Position numbers and translations under genes: made by a program. From NCBI GenBank assembly GCA_033026295.1, contig CM065185.1:6076001-6140000 (forward strand): a DNA stretch of 64,000 nucleotides, given 5' to 3'. The notes below the pieces were generated by a model that saw only the letters and a program-made list of their open reading frames with translations, did no database searches and had not been told where the DNA came from. Shown in pieces: positions 26,622 through 41,166 of the stretch (position 1 is the first letter of the stretch; the number at the start of each line of letters is the position of its first letter). The stretch comes from Channa striata (Eukaryota; Chordata; Actinopteri; Anabantiformes; Channidae).

Positions 26622-29214
26622 TAATAACCTTAATAATTAGGCTTGGTGAGTTAAGTATTGGAACAACAATATGTAATTACAGACAAAAGCTACAAAATAT
26701 ATAAATATATAATCAGTATCGATTTAGTGAGAAGGTGGCTTATTAGCAGGATAACTTTAACATTTTGTAATACAGAACAAAATACTATCATACACCTGTA
26801 AATATATTACAACACTTTATGACACTTAATTATAACACTTTATGATTGTCCTAACACCACTCTCATCTGAAAGTGAAGCTCATCTTACAGTCCATTACCA
26901 AGGCCTATAATTCAAAAAAAGCTATTGCTGGGTGCAGGGGCAGATCTACTTCCAACCAGCCACGTCCTGTCCAGTTTTGGGGTGATTCATTCATGCAAAG
27001 AACACATTGATGCTTTTTAAATCCATAATCTAAAGCTATCCTAATTTAAAACCCAACAGTGGAACCGGTGAACTGACTTACAGATATTTTAAAACAAGGA
27101 AAAACACTATTAAACATTAATACCTGAGTAACTCATTTGTATTCTTTACTGTTAAAGGGAGGTTTGCATTACCAAAGGTTGTAGACACCGGACAACTGAA
27201 TACTGCATCAGTAACAGGGATATTTCATCAGAAAACAGCTGAGCAGAAGGACAAAGATCTGAAAATGTTGGCCAGAGCAGTACAAGGCAGGTAGTAAACA
27301 GTAAAAGTCAGAGAGATTTCACATTAAACAGCATCAAATCGATGTCAATGAAATAAGGAAGCTATATGTGACAGAAAAAAAAAATTAGTTATTTTAAGAG
27401 TAAAAACTATGATTTGTTTAAAGTTACATTGTTTTGTTGTCTTTCAGAATACAACAAAATTGTCAATCGTGCATATAAGCTAAGGACAGTAACAATCAAA
27501 GGAAGGTATTTACCAAGGAGGTTTGCAGCATTGTGTGGTGTTAAGTACAGAATATGGTGATCACTTCAACAAGGCATAAAAGCTTTTGTTTGTTACACAC
27601 TCCACCTGCCAGACTGAAAAGTTTTAGCAACATTTTCTCTTAACTTCTCAGCTTGTTACCACAGTCTGCTTCTGTGGCGCAGAATCTGCAGGTAGGTTAT
27701 GTTTAAAACACAGAGCTGTTCAATTTAAAAACCAAATGTATGCGAGTCAGTGTTTTTGGCAGGATGTGCCTTCATAGAATCTGTATATGCACCTTAACAG
27801 TATCAGCTACCTAACTGGATGTGAAACAGTATTAACTGCATGAAGTGCAGACGTTGCTTCCACACTGCTGGTCCTGATGCTGTTTGTTGGTAATGGGCCA
27901 GACAGATGTGCTTACTAGCCATCAGTCAACAACATCATCCATGTGTCACTAACAGTCTATTTCCCGTTGGTGCTGCCTCTCTTTAAAATGTTTCATTTTA
28001 TTGTTCTGAATTCTCTCTCTTCTCCGGGGAGTGGAATATGATTTCACAGAACATTAAGTGGATGGGATCTAGGGGAATAGTATGGGGACCGGTGATGCTG
28101 GTGGTGGCAGTAGTGAAGGGTGATCTGGCCTAATTAAGTTCTCTCCCCATCTCCCTCCTTCTCCTCCCTCCTCCACCTTCACTCCCACCCACCTCCTACC
28201 ACCCCTGCCCCCATGCTCTATGATAGGTTGCTGACTTTCGCTATCAAGTGTGAAGGGCAAAGGAGTATTCCTCAAATAATAATCCGCCTGACTTTGGGGG
28301 AAAAGGGATTAGTTTGGCAGAAGCCTGAGCAGCTATGCAAATACGCACGCTTCAGAATCCTGTGTCTGTTTAACCCATGTGTCATGTTTAAAGATGCAGA
28401 GAGAGTAAATAGGTACATATGGACATCAGAGCAGTAAAGGTTACACTGTTATGGTGTTCATGGGCTCAAATAATATATGACAGTGAAGCCACAAATTTTA
28501 AATTTCACATATTTGAGTGTTTAGAGCAGTGATTGGCTCTATTATAATAAACAGTGTACGCCATGTTGTAGTGTGATGTCAAAAGGAGTGCAATTTCAAA
28601 AGACACCTGCTTCCCTACTTGGCAACACTGTTATATTTGGATAGAGTAGGTACAAACACTGTCTTTGGCCTCTTCAATAATTATTCAGATGTCTCCTGTT
28701 ATTAAAAGCAGTAGATTTTCCATAGCACTGTGCATTAATAGGAAAATCATAAGAGTTCCTGCAATGATGAAGGCTCAGGGACAAAATGCATGCTCTAAAA
28801 GCACCATTCAAATGAATGTGAGTGTCACCGTCATGGAGACATAGGCAAGATGGAGAAAGGAAGCGCGTGTTTGGAAAGTCAGTCCTGCAGCTCCAACGCA
28901 CGGCCCATCCTGCATGTCGGGTACAGGGCTTGGGCAAACATAAGGTGATTGATAGCGGTGCCAAGACAACATCTCGTCAGGGGCCCAGTGCACAAGGGTG
29001 CCTAGCAGAGCAATGATGGACGAGCCCGTAGACGCTACATAAAAATCGAACTCGGCATATATAACACATTCCCAGCTCCCTTTCTTAACCTGTAATGTAT
29101 AGTGATAGAAATTTGTTTCGCAGTCCATTGCCATGGACAGTGATTGATGCCAAAAAGAAAGAGAGGGAAAGGGGAAGAGGAGAGAGGGAACGAGAAGGGG
29201 GGTGATTTAGTTCA

Positions 29215-29236
29215 GTGTGTGTGTGTGTGTGTGTAT
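29215..29236. repeat. (GT)n microsatellite
   Basis: About 10 GT units, preceded by a purine-rich stretch (29155-29200). Confidence 0.9.
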
Positions 29237-32200
29237 GTGGACACACTGTAGGAAGTCTTGAGTTAAATGTTTTGCTGCCGCACTTAGTGATGCTCAGACA
29301 CATAAGCATGGAGCCTAGGCAACTGCTCTGTTAGGTGTTACTGTGCAGTTATGTGCATTATCATTATATCCTTATCATCATTGTCATTTAATGTCAGTTA
29401 TTCAAGTTAATCTCATAATCTCTGTTATATTTTGCTCCATTCCTACTACACTCTATATTTAATAATAAAAATAAAAACCTAATGGAATGCAGTCTTTTCA
29501 CAAATGCCCCAGTTCAAGATTAGGTGGATGCTATTTTAAAATAGTCAAGTGTCTGAGTTTCAAAGCCATGTGTGCAATCTATGACACTTTCACTTACACT
29601 TGAAACACATGGTGCACGTGTGCTGTCACATGACCATTATCACATGTCATACTCCACAAACACATGCACACGCTTCTCTCAAAAGCGTGCATTTACATTT
29701 TAAAAAATATTTTCAAATTGTGGTAAATTGTTAGAAATTATTTTCATAAATTAAATTCACATTTAAAAAGTCTTAAATTTTTTAAAATTAATTTGTTAAG
29801 TATCAGTTGTTTTGTCTGTAAAGTGGCTGATTAGTGCTCACTTTTTAAATTATTTCAAGAAATGATTTGTGAACTTATCATAACCAACATCTGAACAATT
29901 CTGTATGCACACCTGCATTTGCACATAACAACATTGACCACCTTGGTGCATTGTTAGCCTATCAAATTGACTTGTCACGAATCTCCCAGTAGCTGATGAA
30001 TATTAGATGGGGGCAGATAATACCTCGACAGAGGAGGCCTCCCCCCGCCGAGGCAAGAGAGGCTGCACACTCAGCAGTGAAGCGCTGCCCACTGAGACCA
30101 AACCCAGGCTGTTGATGGATTCCCCTGCAGTTGTGAGATGCTGTATAATTGTGGGTGGATTTCATGTAACTCAGAGAGTGTTGCATTGGTATGTCAGAGA
30201 GAAAGAGGGAAGGATAACAGAGGGAGGTATTCATCTCCATCTCCATAAACCTCCAACTGGATTTTACAGCAGTTGCCTCTTGATCATGAACAGAGATGGA
30301 TTGTATTCCAAAGCCAAGGCTGTAAGAGGATGATTTCAGGGCTTATGTTTTTTTAGTTACGTTTGAGAATGATAGGGGGAAAAGCTGAAACCAGAGATTT
30401 TTTTTAATAAACATGTCTATGTGTGGTTCTGGATTACAGTCCATGCAAGCTGAGCTGTCTGCACATGAATACACACGGCTGTGCATATGTAGATAAATAA
30501 CTGACTATAGTTTTCATCAGAATGCAATCTCTTTGCCAAAAGATAGCTCAAGAGTTGTTTTCCGATTTCTTAATGAAGTAAACTGCAAACCAAAAGTAAA
30601 GAAATTATCAACCAAAAGCAAGACCTCAAAAAAATATTACTAACAAACCTACCACAGTGATTCGCATATGTTTTCATAGACTAACTCTAAAATATAATTA
30701 AATCATATTTTTTTTAAACACTAGAAAAAGCTTTTATCAATAAGAAATCTGTGAAATGTTCAGATCCACCATAAATAAACATAAAATGCTGATGTTTATT
30801 TTGCAGTTCTTTAATATTGTGGAGAAAATATTCCAAAATTTTTGATTGGTCCTTTATAAGCGGAGAGTTCAAGAAGTTTGTTGGTGGTGTTCTGAATACG
30901 TCAAGTCAGCCATATTTTAAAAACTGATTGAAGTAAACTGAAGTAAACACTGACTGAAATACATGTCTATAGATCCATGTAATATTCACAGTATTTCACA
31001 CATTATAGCTACTGTACATTTTGATTTGTTTGCAATTTACATAAAGCTCAGTAATTAATACTGACACATTCCAAGAGTTTCATTGTGCAGCACTGCCATG
31101 CTCAGTCCAAAACAAAGTATGATACAAACCCCATGTTGTCCAGTTTCTTCATCTCACAGAGTAGTGGGTGGCCACATTATCATTCTGCATCAGTCCACAT
31201 GAAAAACTATGCAACAAGACATTCATATGCTTTTTTGAGTTCTGTCCTGTTTTAGTTCTGCAATTAAAACCTGTAAATATACAATGAAACAAATAGTTTA
31301 ATGTGCGTGTAGCAAACATGCTTTTTAATTGTTACAGCAAAGGCACATTTTCAACTGTGAAAATCCTTTGGCATAATGTTTGATGCGGCCAAAGGTACAG
31401 TAATAAAATCTGCATTATCTTCTTTAAAGTTTACAAATTGTTCAAAAACTAAGAGGGTCATCTGTGAAACTGACCAACCCGACTAACAAAAACATTTCAC
31501 GTCTTTAATTTTTAATCTGTTTTTAACATTGCAGCAAGACATAATGAGCAAGTTCAAAGACAACAAAACTACAATTTAATTAAAACTACAATTTAAATAA
31601 AATGTTTATGTTAATTTTCACCAATCTCATGTTGTTTCCAACAGCAGCAGGGAAAAATCTATATGCTAACTGTAGGACCAAACACATTAGTTCTATCGGT
31701 TGTTGAGAATGATTTTGCTTCCATTTCACAAAACCTAGGTTTCTTTCTAAATATTACCATTTCGTCCTTTTGTCACGTCTTTCAGCTGGCAATGTTGCTT
31801 TGCCGCACCAGTGCAAAAATGTACAGATTTGATGTACAGTGACACTGATGACCAGTTGATGACCGCTTAGTCTATCATCTCATTATAATCTAAGAATATT
31901 AGGGACATTCTCCAGTATATAATGTATCTCACTTTATTATCCAAGCTGGTGATTCTTAATGAAAAGGTTTGTGTACGCAAAAGTAAAAACTAATATTCTA
32001 GGACATATTATACACCAGGTATTTCACACATCTGTAACATTGAGTGTCAATAAAGAGCTTTACCACAGGATCATTTTTATCAAGTAAATTCCTACTGACA
32101 TAAGGGAACTCTCTTTTTCAAAGATGCTGTCAGGCCTCAATTGTAAACAGAAAAGATTGGCACAAACTAATTAGCATATCGCAGGATCTACCCAACAGAT

Positions 32201-32999
32201 GGCCTTGGATTATATTCAATGCTTGGCTCAAGTTAGTGCGATGGAAATGTCTGACACAGGAACTGCCTCTCTGTGTGCTCACTGCTACTAGATACATGTT
32301 ATAATCATGAATAAACACTTACCTGATCTCCAGGAAAGGTTTTCTTTGGACAGACTCCAGTACAAGCAAGCTAATAGCTAATTTTTACAAGCTTATTTAT
32401 TTTGCCACTCAACAATATTTAAACTGAATTATTTTTTTATCTGCAGCGCCTGGGAGTGAATATTTACAGCATTTTTGCCAAAAATTCCATATACTTTGAT
32501 ACAGTACAGACTTTGGGAATTACTCCATCATGTTTATGTAATGAATTACTGATATTCTACCCCTATGTTGGCTATGGCTGAGCAATCAGGCAGCTACATT
32601 ACCAGTATAAATCCTACAAGCCTTAAAGCCTGTGACAGGGCCACCAGTGGGTCAGTAGTACAGTAGCTGCTGGAAAATGCATTAGTTGATCAGATTCACT
32701 AACATGACATGAGACTAACATGAGGGCTGAACCTGAGAGCAGATGTGATACAGTGAGATCCATTAAATACAAAATGAACTAAATATTGAAGTACTGTACA
32801 CCTCCGCTAGAGACTGAGCTCAGTACTGAGCTACTTAAAAGTCACGTGTTTATATTCAGTACTTAATGTTAGTTCCCCAGGGTCCATTAATCAAGCTGCA
32901 TGATTCATATGCGAATAAGTCCAGGTATTTAATGCAGATTGGCTTACCAGTAACCAATTTTAGCAAGATATTGGCCATAACATGTAAATAAAGTCTGGA

Positions 33000-34150
33000 G
33001 TTATCAGGAAGGGAGGTTTCCATCTTTTAAGGGAGGGTGGGTAACCAGGCTAACACATACCACCCAAGTCCATCTACTGAAGAAAACTGTCCATAAAACT
33101 CCTCCAAAATCAACAAGACAGAGTAGACATCCTTTCCAGCAGCGAAGAAGACACCTCCAAGGGCCAATGTCCATCCTGATAAGATGCCTTTGACTCTTTA
33201 TAAGGGAAGCAACAGCAGCTATAATTTGAGATTCCTCCTGACTCCTTCGCTTGGGGTAACCCCTCACATCCAACCAGAAGAGAACATTCCACTGTTTGCT
33301 GGCACAGAACCATGGCCTCAGACATGAGGATGCTGGCTCTTTTCCCAGCTGCTTCACACTTGGCTGCAAACCACCCGAGTGTTTGCTGAAGATCATGGTC
33401 TGATGAACCGCATAATCTAAAAAAACGCAGAAAAGCGATTCTGAGGTCCAGAAACTAGAGACTGTCCTCCCCTGGCTGCTCTTTGAGACCCTGTCCATGA
33501 AAATCTCAGACTGGTGACAAAGGACAACACTGACTGGAAACGTGTTTTATTTCTTGCCAAGAATACAGACACAACTCTCACTCTGGCTATGATGGCTTGT
33601 ACTAACAAACTTGGCAGCCTATCTCCACAAAACACTCCAAGGGACAAGGTCAAAAGACTTCTTCAAATCCACAAAGCACATGTACACTAGATGGGCAAAC
33701 TCCCATGACCCCTCAAGCAGTTTGCAAAAGAAAGATTAGTCAGCTGTTATATTGTCAGATCAGCATCCACCTTGTTCTTTCTGAGTCTGAGGTTTGACAA
33801 ATTATTTGGAACCAAAACATTGGCAGAAGTTTCCCAGGGAGGCTGAGCAGACCAATAATTGGAGCAGAGTCTCTAGTCGCCTATTTTTGAAAGTTGGAAT
33901 CTGCAGATTTTTTACGTTTCTGCCTATATTAGGATCACCAGAGAAGAGCTGTGGCACTCTTTCCTCGAGAACCCCATTCAAAGTCCCGACGAAGGTTGGA
34001 GAAACCAAACTAGTGAGTTGAACCATGGATTGTGAGGATCTTCACACACAAAGTCCATCTCATCTCCAGCGGGTTGGGTTCCAGAGCCAGAGCTGAGTGT
34101 GGAGGTAAGCCTAACTATCTTTAGTCTCCTATGTGCACCAGCTACAGCTC
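33000..34150 (-). mobile_element. Decayed non-LTR retrotransposon, reverse-transcriptase region
   Basis: Read on the minus strand, 33730-33615 encodes KLLEGSWEFAHLVYMCFVDL, then KKSFDLVPWSVLW and a stop: the RT block that includes the first catalytic aspartate. Downstream, MSEAMVLCQQTVECSL with a glycine/leucine follow-on (about 33325-33260) and fragments in other frames match the thumb and C-terminal region of a fish LINE of the FVDLEKAFDRVP type. Upstream sequence to about 34150 is consistent with the N-terminal RT region. Multiple frameshifts and stops are present. Clade not assigned. Confidence 0.7.
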
Positions 34151-35569
34151 TTATTTGACATTCCATGTTCCTTGAACCAGATTACTTTGGTAGATTGGGT
34201 CCAGGAGGGAGTCCCAGTTTCCCTGTTTCAGTTGAGTTGAAAGTTTCATTCACTGTTAATCTTGTCCCCTTCTTGGGCGCACTTTGCCTTAAAAGACCCT
34301 AACAGGGGCATTTACAGCGAAATCACTAGCAACAGATAAAACCCTCCACCATCTTACCAGAATGCAATTCTCAGAGGGGCATATTATATTTGGCTCTTAC
34401 CTCTGTATAACTGTTGTCGCATTGGTGTAGAAAAATAATGTGCAACAATCCCTAAAAATATGTTTTTTTACTACACTCATGTCTTTAATCAGATTCATTT
34501 GAGATTGGTTCACATGTACAAGGACTGACCCAGTGTTTTAACTTGTTAAATAAATGAGAAAGACATGAAACCGAAAGAAAGATACCTCAGACTCATTAAC
34601 ATGCACAGTAACATGGCATTGGTCAGGCCCGAAACATCACCTTGTCTGACGCTGGACGAGAATTGCAGTGGCCGATGGAGCTCCCGCATTGTGTATTGAT
34701 GAGTGTGACTGGATAGGATGACAGCGCAGAGTGAAACTAGAAACCCTTCACAGAATGAGACGGAGGCTGTGACAGTGGTGGCTGTGTTGGTGTGATTTAG
34801 CATTTTAACATTATCACTTAACAAGACAGGCCTGGCACTCGGCCCCAGTGCAGGCCAGAGGGGAACAGGGGGTAAAGAACGGAAGGCGGGGAGAGGAAGA
34901 AAAGAGACGAGTCCAGCACCCCTACATCAGATTCACCTTTTTTGTTCACATAGAGCGCTGGAGGGGAAGGCAGAATGATGTGGAGAGAAATGGAGAAAGA
35001 AAAACATAGAAAGAGGGAGGAAGGGTGGGAGGGTGCACTTCCACTAGAAACTTAATTATGCATGGCAGGGCAGCTGGAGCAAAGGCGAGGAAGAGAGATG
35101 GATGGTGAGGGGAAGAGGAGAGCACCCACCTACGCAGAGGGATGAGGGGGCAGGTGGGAAGGAGGGGGTTAGGAAGGGCAAAGGAGATTAAACATGAGCA
35201 AGAGATGGGCGGCTGGGGCTGAGGGGTGTTTCTGGCGTGCTTCACGGAGGGTGTAGATGGTGAAAGTTGAAAATATACGAGCCAGTGACAACAACAGAGC
35301 CTCAGGTGGTTCTGCATTTACAGTTAATCTGCTGAGAAATGGGAACAAGTACATAATGTGAAAAGGAACACGTCATTATTCAAATCTCAGTGCTCATTGC
35401 ACACACACAGGCACTGTGGTGCTTTGTGCTAAGTGCTTGTGTGAGTGTGCTAACAAACCCAAGACAACTATGTTTACATGCAGATTTTAAGTAGCTGCAA
35501 TGTTAATCAATTTCCGCCCTAATAATGTCACTAGATAAAAAGTTAAGGGATCAACAAAGATATCACATT

Positions 35570-35765
35570 TTATCCAGAGGTGGACGTGAATGTCGTGATT
35601 AAATTTTATAGCAATCTATCCAATACTTGTGGAGGCAAAATTCCAAAAATTCAGACAATCTCCTAGTTGAGTATGATTAATCGTCTGGGTTATGTAGATA
35701 TCTGTACCAAATTGCATGGCTGTAGCTACAAAAATTCATAGGTATGGCATCGGTCAACTGACTGA
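35570..35765 (+). mobile_element. Fragment of a dispersed teleost repeat
   Basis: The stretch GTGGACGTGAATGTCGTG, then ATTTTATAGCAATCTATCCA, ATACTTGTGGAG and a related second half (ACCAAATTGCATGGC) matches a repeat I recognise from many fish introns (AAATTTCATGGCAATCCATC type). It looks like nonautonomous transposon debris; family uncertain. Confidence 0.5.
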
Positions 35766-36512
35766 ATTGCAATCTGAAGAGCTGAAAACAAAAAGCTGGC
35801 AAATAACGTGAAATGGAGGCAAATAAAAATGAAGATGATTACGACACACTTTTAACAATGTTTTCTTAATGCAATTGGATGGAAGTATTCTTCACTATTT
35901 TATAGTTTTGAATGCAATCTGGTACAAGTGCAGAAAACTGCCTTATAGGTTTCAGCCATACCAGCAGCTCTGGCAAAGGCGAAAATCTGAGTGGAGGTAA
36001 ATCTGCGTCAAGCTTTTCCATACTGCGTTTAACTTTAACAACAGCATGAATCTTACATATTATCTGTGTTGCATCATACAGTCTTATATAACTCTGGTTA
36101 ATGAGAGACAACACAACAGGACTTTCCTTCTTGTTTTCATTATACAACAAATGCAACCAAACACCACAAACGCGTACATTGCCTGATCTTCCCCAGAGCC
36201 TCCAGTGCCGCATGTTTAGCTGTTGTTGTTCTGGTAATACAATGCCAAAAAGAGACTTAAGACAAAGAGTAGGAAATAAGACAAAAACATTCCTCCTCTT
36301 CTTCTATTGTACCTGTCTGATTTAAGTAAAGCCTTTACAAAGGCATTTTCCTACAAAAGGGGCCAAACCCCAAACCATTAAAGCCACTGTATTTGTTGAT
36401 GGGTCCACTTAGTGGAAGGGACAGAGCAGCAGTGTCTCAATTTCTTAAAAACTGTACTACGATAGTGTACCTGCTGTTGTCCTCTCCTCTTTATCACACC
36501 AAGTGTGTGTTT

Positions 36513-36528
36513 CACACACACACACACA
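36513..36528. repeat. (CA)n microsatellite
   Basis: Eight CA units, preceded by a short GT run, so the pair could fold back. Confidence 0.85.
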
Positions 36529-36566
36529 GAAAGAAAGGCAAACAAAGCCCAAAGACTCAAACACAG

Positions 36567-36790
36567 GTGGTAAATGTTCTGCTTATATAGCACTTTTATC
36601 CAAAGAGCTGTACAAGTTGCTTCTCATTTACCCATTTACAGACACACACGCTGTAGAGTGTTCACCTGACCCACTCCAGGGTCCATTTTCTTGCCCAAGG
36701 ATACTTCAACACATTGTCAGGAAGAACAGGGAGTCAAACCACTGACCCTGTGGTTCATGGACAACTGCCTTAATAATTGAGCTACAGACA
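36567..36790 (-). mobile_element. tRNA-derived SINE, near full length
   Basis: On the minus strand the element starts with a tRNA-like head: A-box region TAGCTCAATTATTAAGG and B-box GGTTTGACTCC (consensus GGTTCRANYCC). The body then has TCCTTGGGCAAGAAAATGG, a stretch with GTAAATGGGTAAATGAG, and TATATAAGCAGAACATTTAC at the end. This matches a common fish SINE that ends in the TATATAAG-CATTTACC block. Confidence 0.75.
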
Positions 36791-37275
36791 CACTTTCAAA
36801 GAAACCCTCTTTTGCTTCATGACACATTGTGATAGAATACAGAACTGGAAGTCACACAAACAGTGCAGCTCTGATTGGGTAAAGTGTATTGACTGAATAG
36901 ATCAGTACATGTAACCAAATCTAAGAAACTTCCAGCTGATTTAACCATTAGTGCTGCTCATCTTTTACATCTATAGCAAAGTTGTACATGACTGAACCTA
37001 GGACCCACACCGGCTAAGTACTCCCACTCAGGAGCACTTTGTCAACATTACTTCAGCTACCAACAGCCCAGTCACACATGAGTGTGTGGGGGTATTGGAT
37101 GGAGGGGGTGATGGACAGAGAGAAAGAGGCGCAATGAAGCAACTGGGAGCAGCTGTGAAAGAGCAGCTGGAGTAATCGTTTTCTGGGCCTGCCCACCGCT
37201 GTCTCAGCCTGTCTCACCCCTGTCTCGTTTTTCTCCTCTTACCCTTTTTCTTTCTCACTCCGTCACTCACACATG

Positions 37276-37292
37276 CACACACACACACACAC
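37276..37292. repeat. (CA)n microsatellite
   Basis: Eight CA units within a pyrimidine-rich stretch (37195-37330). Confidence 0.85.
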
Positions 37293-40200
37293 TCACGCAC
37301 GCATTTACAATCACTATCAGTTTCCTCTTTTTTCTAATTTTCTGTTTAGCATCTGTGACTACTCATGCTATGGACTGAAGATGAAGGATGTTATACCACT
37401 GTCTGCAAATTGGAGCTCACACACATGATGTTTTATCACATACACAGGGAAAACACCTGAGTTGATGACAGCATCACAGTAAAGAGCTGCTGAGCTCCAC
37501 GGACCGATGTGCAGTAACTGTCTCACCCTGGAGGCTGCCAAGAAGAGGTGGCATTATGACATCACACACCAGGTGCTTCTGAGTTGCCGAAGAAATTAAG
37601 CCAAGTGGTGATGTGTTTGCATAAAGTTAGAAAAATACTACTGTAAAGAGTAAAAATATGAATAATCAGTCTCATTAAAACGAAATGTAAAGAAAGTTAG
37701 CAGTAGATTGAGAAATAAAAAAGAAAGCAAGAGGGAACAAGAGTCGTTTTTGCACATCTTTTTTTTTTTGTACAAAGAAATTAAATTTGTAAGACTCACA
37801 ACACAGAGAAAAAAAAACAAAGACCAAGCAGGGTCTTTGTCTCTGTTATTGTCAGATTAATTAACAAAAATAAATATATTCCCAGCATTACCAAGCCAAT
37901 GTCAATTCTGTATGTAATAGAGTGAGCCATTGCAAATAAAATATCTTCACAATGTAAAATATTTCTTTCAAAATATTTCTTTTATACTCTTAATTAAATA
38001 AAAGTCAAAAACCTCCATCCGATTTGGCTTTAAGCAGAAGCACAGAGCGTTATATTGTGCGTTCTGCGTTGTGACATTCATCTCTGCAGCTGCGGAAAAC
38101 CTGCTTGCAGTGAGTTTAGCGGCTGCTGTTGCCACACTGCCCTCTACCAGCTCAGCTCCATTAGTTCAGCTTCACCACCTCCCAGTGGCCCCAAGGTTGA
38201 GACAAAGTGGTAGTTAATCTATGTGTGTGTGCGGTGTTTGCTGCATGTGCTTCTATTCTTCTACCAGACAGATTAAGTGGATATAATTTTGCGCATACGG
38301 AAGACCATATAGGATCGAGAAACTAATTAAGGAAGTTGAGATAGTAATTGGCTTTGGTTCAGAGGCCGCAACCAATTGAAATATTGAACATTTAAATTGA
38401 AGATTTGTTTTAAAGAAAAACATAGAAAAGGCAAACGCATCAAGATATGTGCCAAATAAGTGACGTTATTAATGTTCTGTAAAAATGTGAATAAGTGAAA
38501 TAGTAATCAGAGAGAAAAAACTAAGACTAGTGAGGAACCAAAAAAACTACAACCTCAGTGTCATTTCTGTGTCATCTTAACCACAGAAACACTCTTTGGA
38601 GAGGTAAACACTAGAGCTTTATACTAATATTATAATTGATGAGTCTACAGCCATTTGTTTATTATATCATATACTCTGTGTTTATGATAAATGTTTTAAG
38701 GTGTGAATTCAGTCACTGCATTGCAATAAAAAATTTAGATTCCAGCATAAATACATTCAAACCCAAACATTAAACATGTTCTCACAGTAAACATCATGTG
38801 GATGCAGTGCTATGCTACGTTGCTTTGGAAAAGCTCATAATTTCCACATTTTCTTGACAGTGTCGATGACAATGAGATACAAATCTGACTTATGCAGCTC
38901 GTCAGATGAGAGGAGATCAGAAGGCATCAAGAGATAACAAAGTCTCCTTTGGTAGCTCAGATTTCCTCTCCCTCATCCCATGGGAGCAGTGTCTGATCCT
39001 GATGCAGAAGCAGTCACTGCTGGTCAGTGGAAAGGGTGTCAGGCACAGAAGAGGACCGAGTCGTCTCTGCACGGTAGGAGATGGTGCATTTGGAAACACC
39101 GATGATGGGCGCTGGTTTACTGCACATTCGTTAAGCACCTACTATAATGCTCTGGAAGCAATGTTGAATTAAAATAAAAAATAAAAAGTGGCTTCACCAC
39201 AAACATGATACACATAAATACATAATAAATCCAGATTTTAATTTAAAATTTCATGAAATTTAATCATGTTGTGTTTCCATCATATATTAAAGCTGGCGTT
39301 TTGGCAAAGATTAAAACACTGCATGCAACACAGGGAAACTTCCCTGCTACCCTTATTCAACACAACATCTACCACGTCATGTTACATAGAAGCCTGCCTG
39401 AAGCACTTACAATAATGGACACACAAAAACGCACACGACAGTCATCATCCAGACTTCTGCTCCCACACCCACTTACAAAGTAAGAAACACACAAACACAA
39501 ACAAAAAGAGGTTCTAAATGTGGAAACAGACTTCAAACGGGTTTCCCAGGATTGCACACCCACACATGCACCACTTTGAGGAGCACGCACATAAATATTT
39601 GAACCATACACTCTCACACACACACACCTACTCCAAATGTAGTATCTTTAACCATGAAACCGGCAGTGGTGGAAACAGGAACACTGACAGCCATTTCATT
39701 TACATGCAAATTGACACCCACCAGTCCATCACACACAGACACACACTCCTGCCTGCCATGGATGAGTGTATGATCATGTGTTTGCGTATGAGTGTGCACG
39801 CATGTTTGTGAGCCGTGCGGCTGCTCTGCTGGCACACGGTGAGGGTGTGATATTGCCCCGCTGCTTTTCCTGCTCACTAAAACTAGACACAAAGAGACAG
39901 GAAGGGAGATAGAGGCTCTGATTTGATTTTCAGTTTTCAGTTTAGCAGTTTTTCAGTTGACAAAACAGGCATGAAGAGAAGCCCGTCAAAGAGGCCCCAT
40001 GCAGGCGTGTGTTTGTCATCTCATGTTGGCACTGAATAATGGTGGGCTGAGGCCTGGAAGTGTCCTCTGATCAGATTTCTCCTCTTGTCACGCGGAGATA
40101 AAGGATCACTTGAGTTGATTGAGCATTTTACAATAATGAGCTTTGAGAGACTGATCGTCACAGCGGGAGAGGAAATGTGGCACAAATGCAACCGAAATGA

Positions 40201-41166
40201 CTGAACGTGATACAGTCGCAGAGGATTCCAAAAGTAACACCCTCTCGTTGGCACAACGAAGCAGCTCCTCACCACTGTCAACTGTCAGTGAAAATCAGTG
40301 CAGACCACATGTCGTTTCAAATCAGATATCTGTCTCTCTCTGCTGGTCAACTAAAGACACTGCATAAAACCAGCAGGTGACTTCCTGTTCTCTCCCAGTT
40401 TCCTTCCATTTCACCTTTTAAAAGTATATATTTCTGATACAGGTGTATTTCTTCAAATGCGCAATTTCCTAATAGTAAATATGAATAATGTAAATGTATT
40501 TCCTGGATGACTGATCTATTTACTCCATCTTCAACGCTTGAAATAAATGTAGTCAGTGCATATTCATAATGTGTTTTTATGCACAGCGCTAAACTATGTC
40601 TGACGTTGGCTGAGCTGTTAGTTTGGCCTGAATCTGTATTAAAACTCATATCTTAGACAATTTTGAACACATATATGACATACATTACTAAACATGGACA
40701 CTGCACCTGTCTCAGATTATCTCTACATGGTCAACATTAATAACCATAAAATGCTACATGGGTAATTTTCTACTGTGCTGGATCAAACCAAGTGTAGATT
40801 TTTTGTTAGATAAATTGTGAGTTTTTATGAATATTAATCATTTGACAAACAGGATCAAAGACACAAGTTTTCATCCTTTGAGTGGCAGTAGTTTGTTAAA
40901 TGAAGCCAAATGTTAAAAACATACGTGTGTTATAAAAGTATTTGTACTTTAAACAATCACATACTTACATTTTATGTAAATTTAACATTCATCTTTTTGA
41001 ATAATTTGTCTGATAACACAGAAAATAAAACTAATTACATAAAAACTAATTGTAAGCACAGCACAATTTATCCGTCCCAAAATAAAACCAATTAACCAAT
41101 CAGTTACTGTTGGCTGCTGTAATTCGCTATTAGGAGTCATTTAGTGAGGGCTGCAGTATAGAGAGG

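Larger units (their letters stand above)
24321..32999. other. Non-coding, one SINE fragment
   Basis: Besides the SINE at 26.4 kb and a GT run at 29.2 kb no feature was recognised. A pyrimidine-rich stretch covers 25190-25450. The sequence at 28670-29100 is of mixed composition and may be a conserved non-coding element. Confidence 0.5.

Noticed and set aside
33004..33498. 164-codon minus-strand frame as a gene
   Set aside because: It is a frameshifted translation of a decayed LINE; reverse-transcriptase motifs lie in a neighbouring frame.
36720..36790. tRNA-like sequence with A and B boxes on the minus strand
   Set aside because: It is the head of a SINE that continues into a family-specific body; no cloverleaf of a functional tRNA could be drawn.
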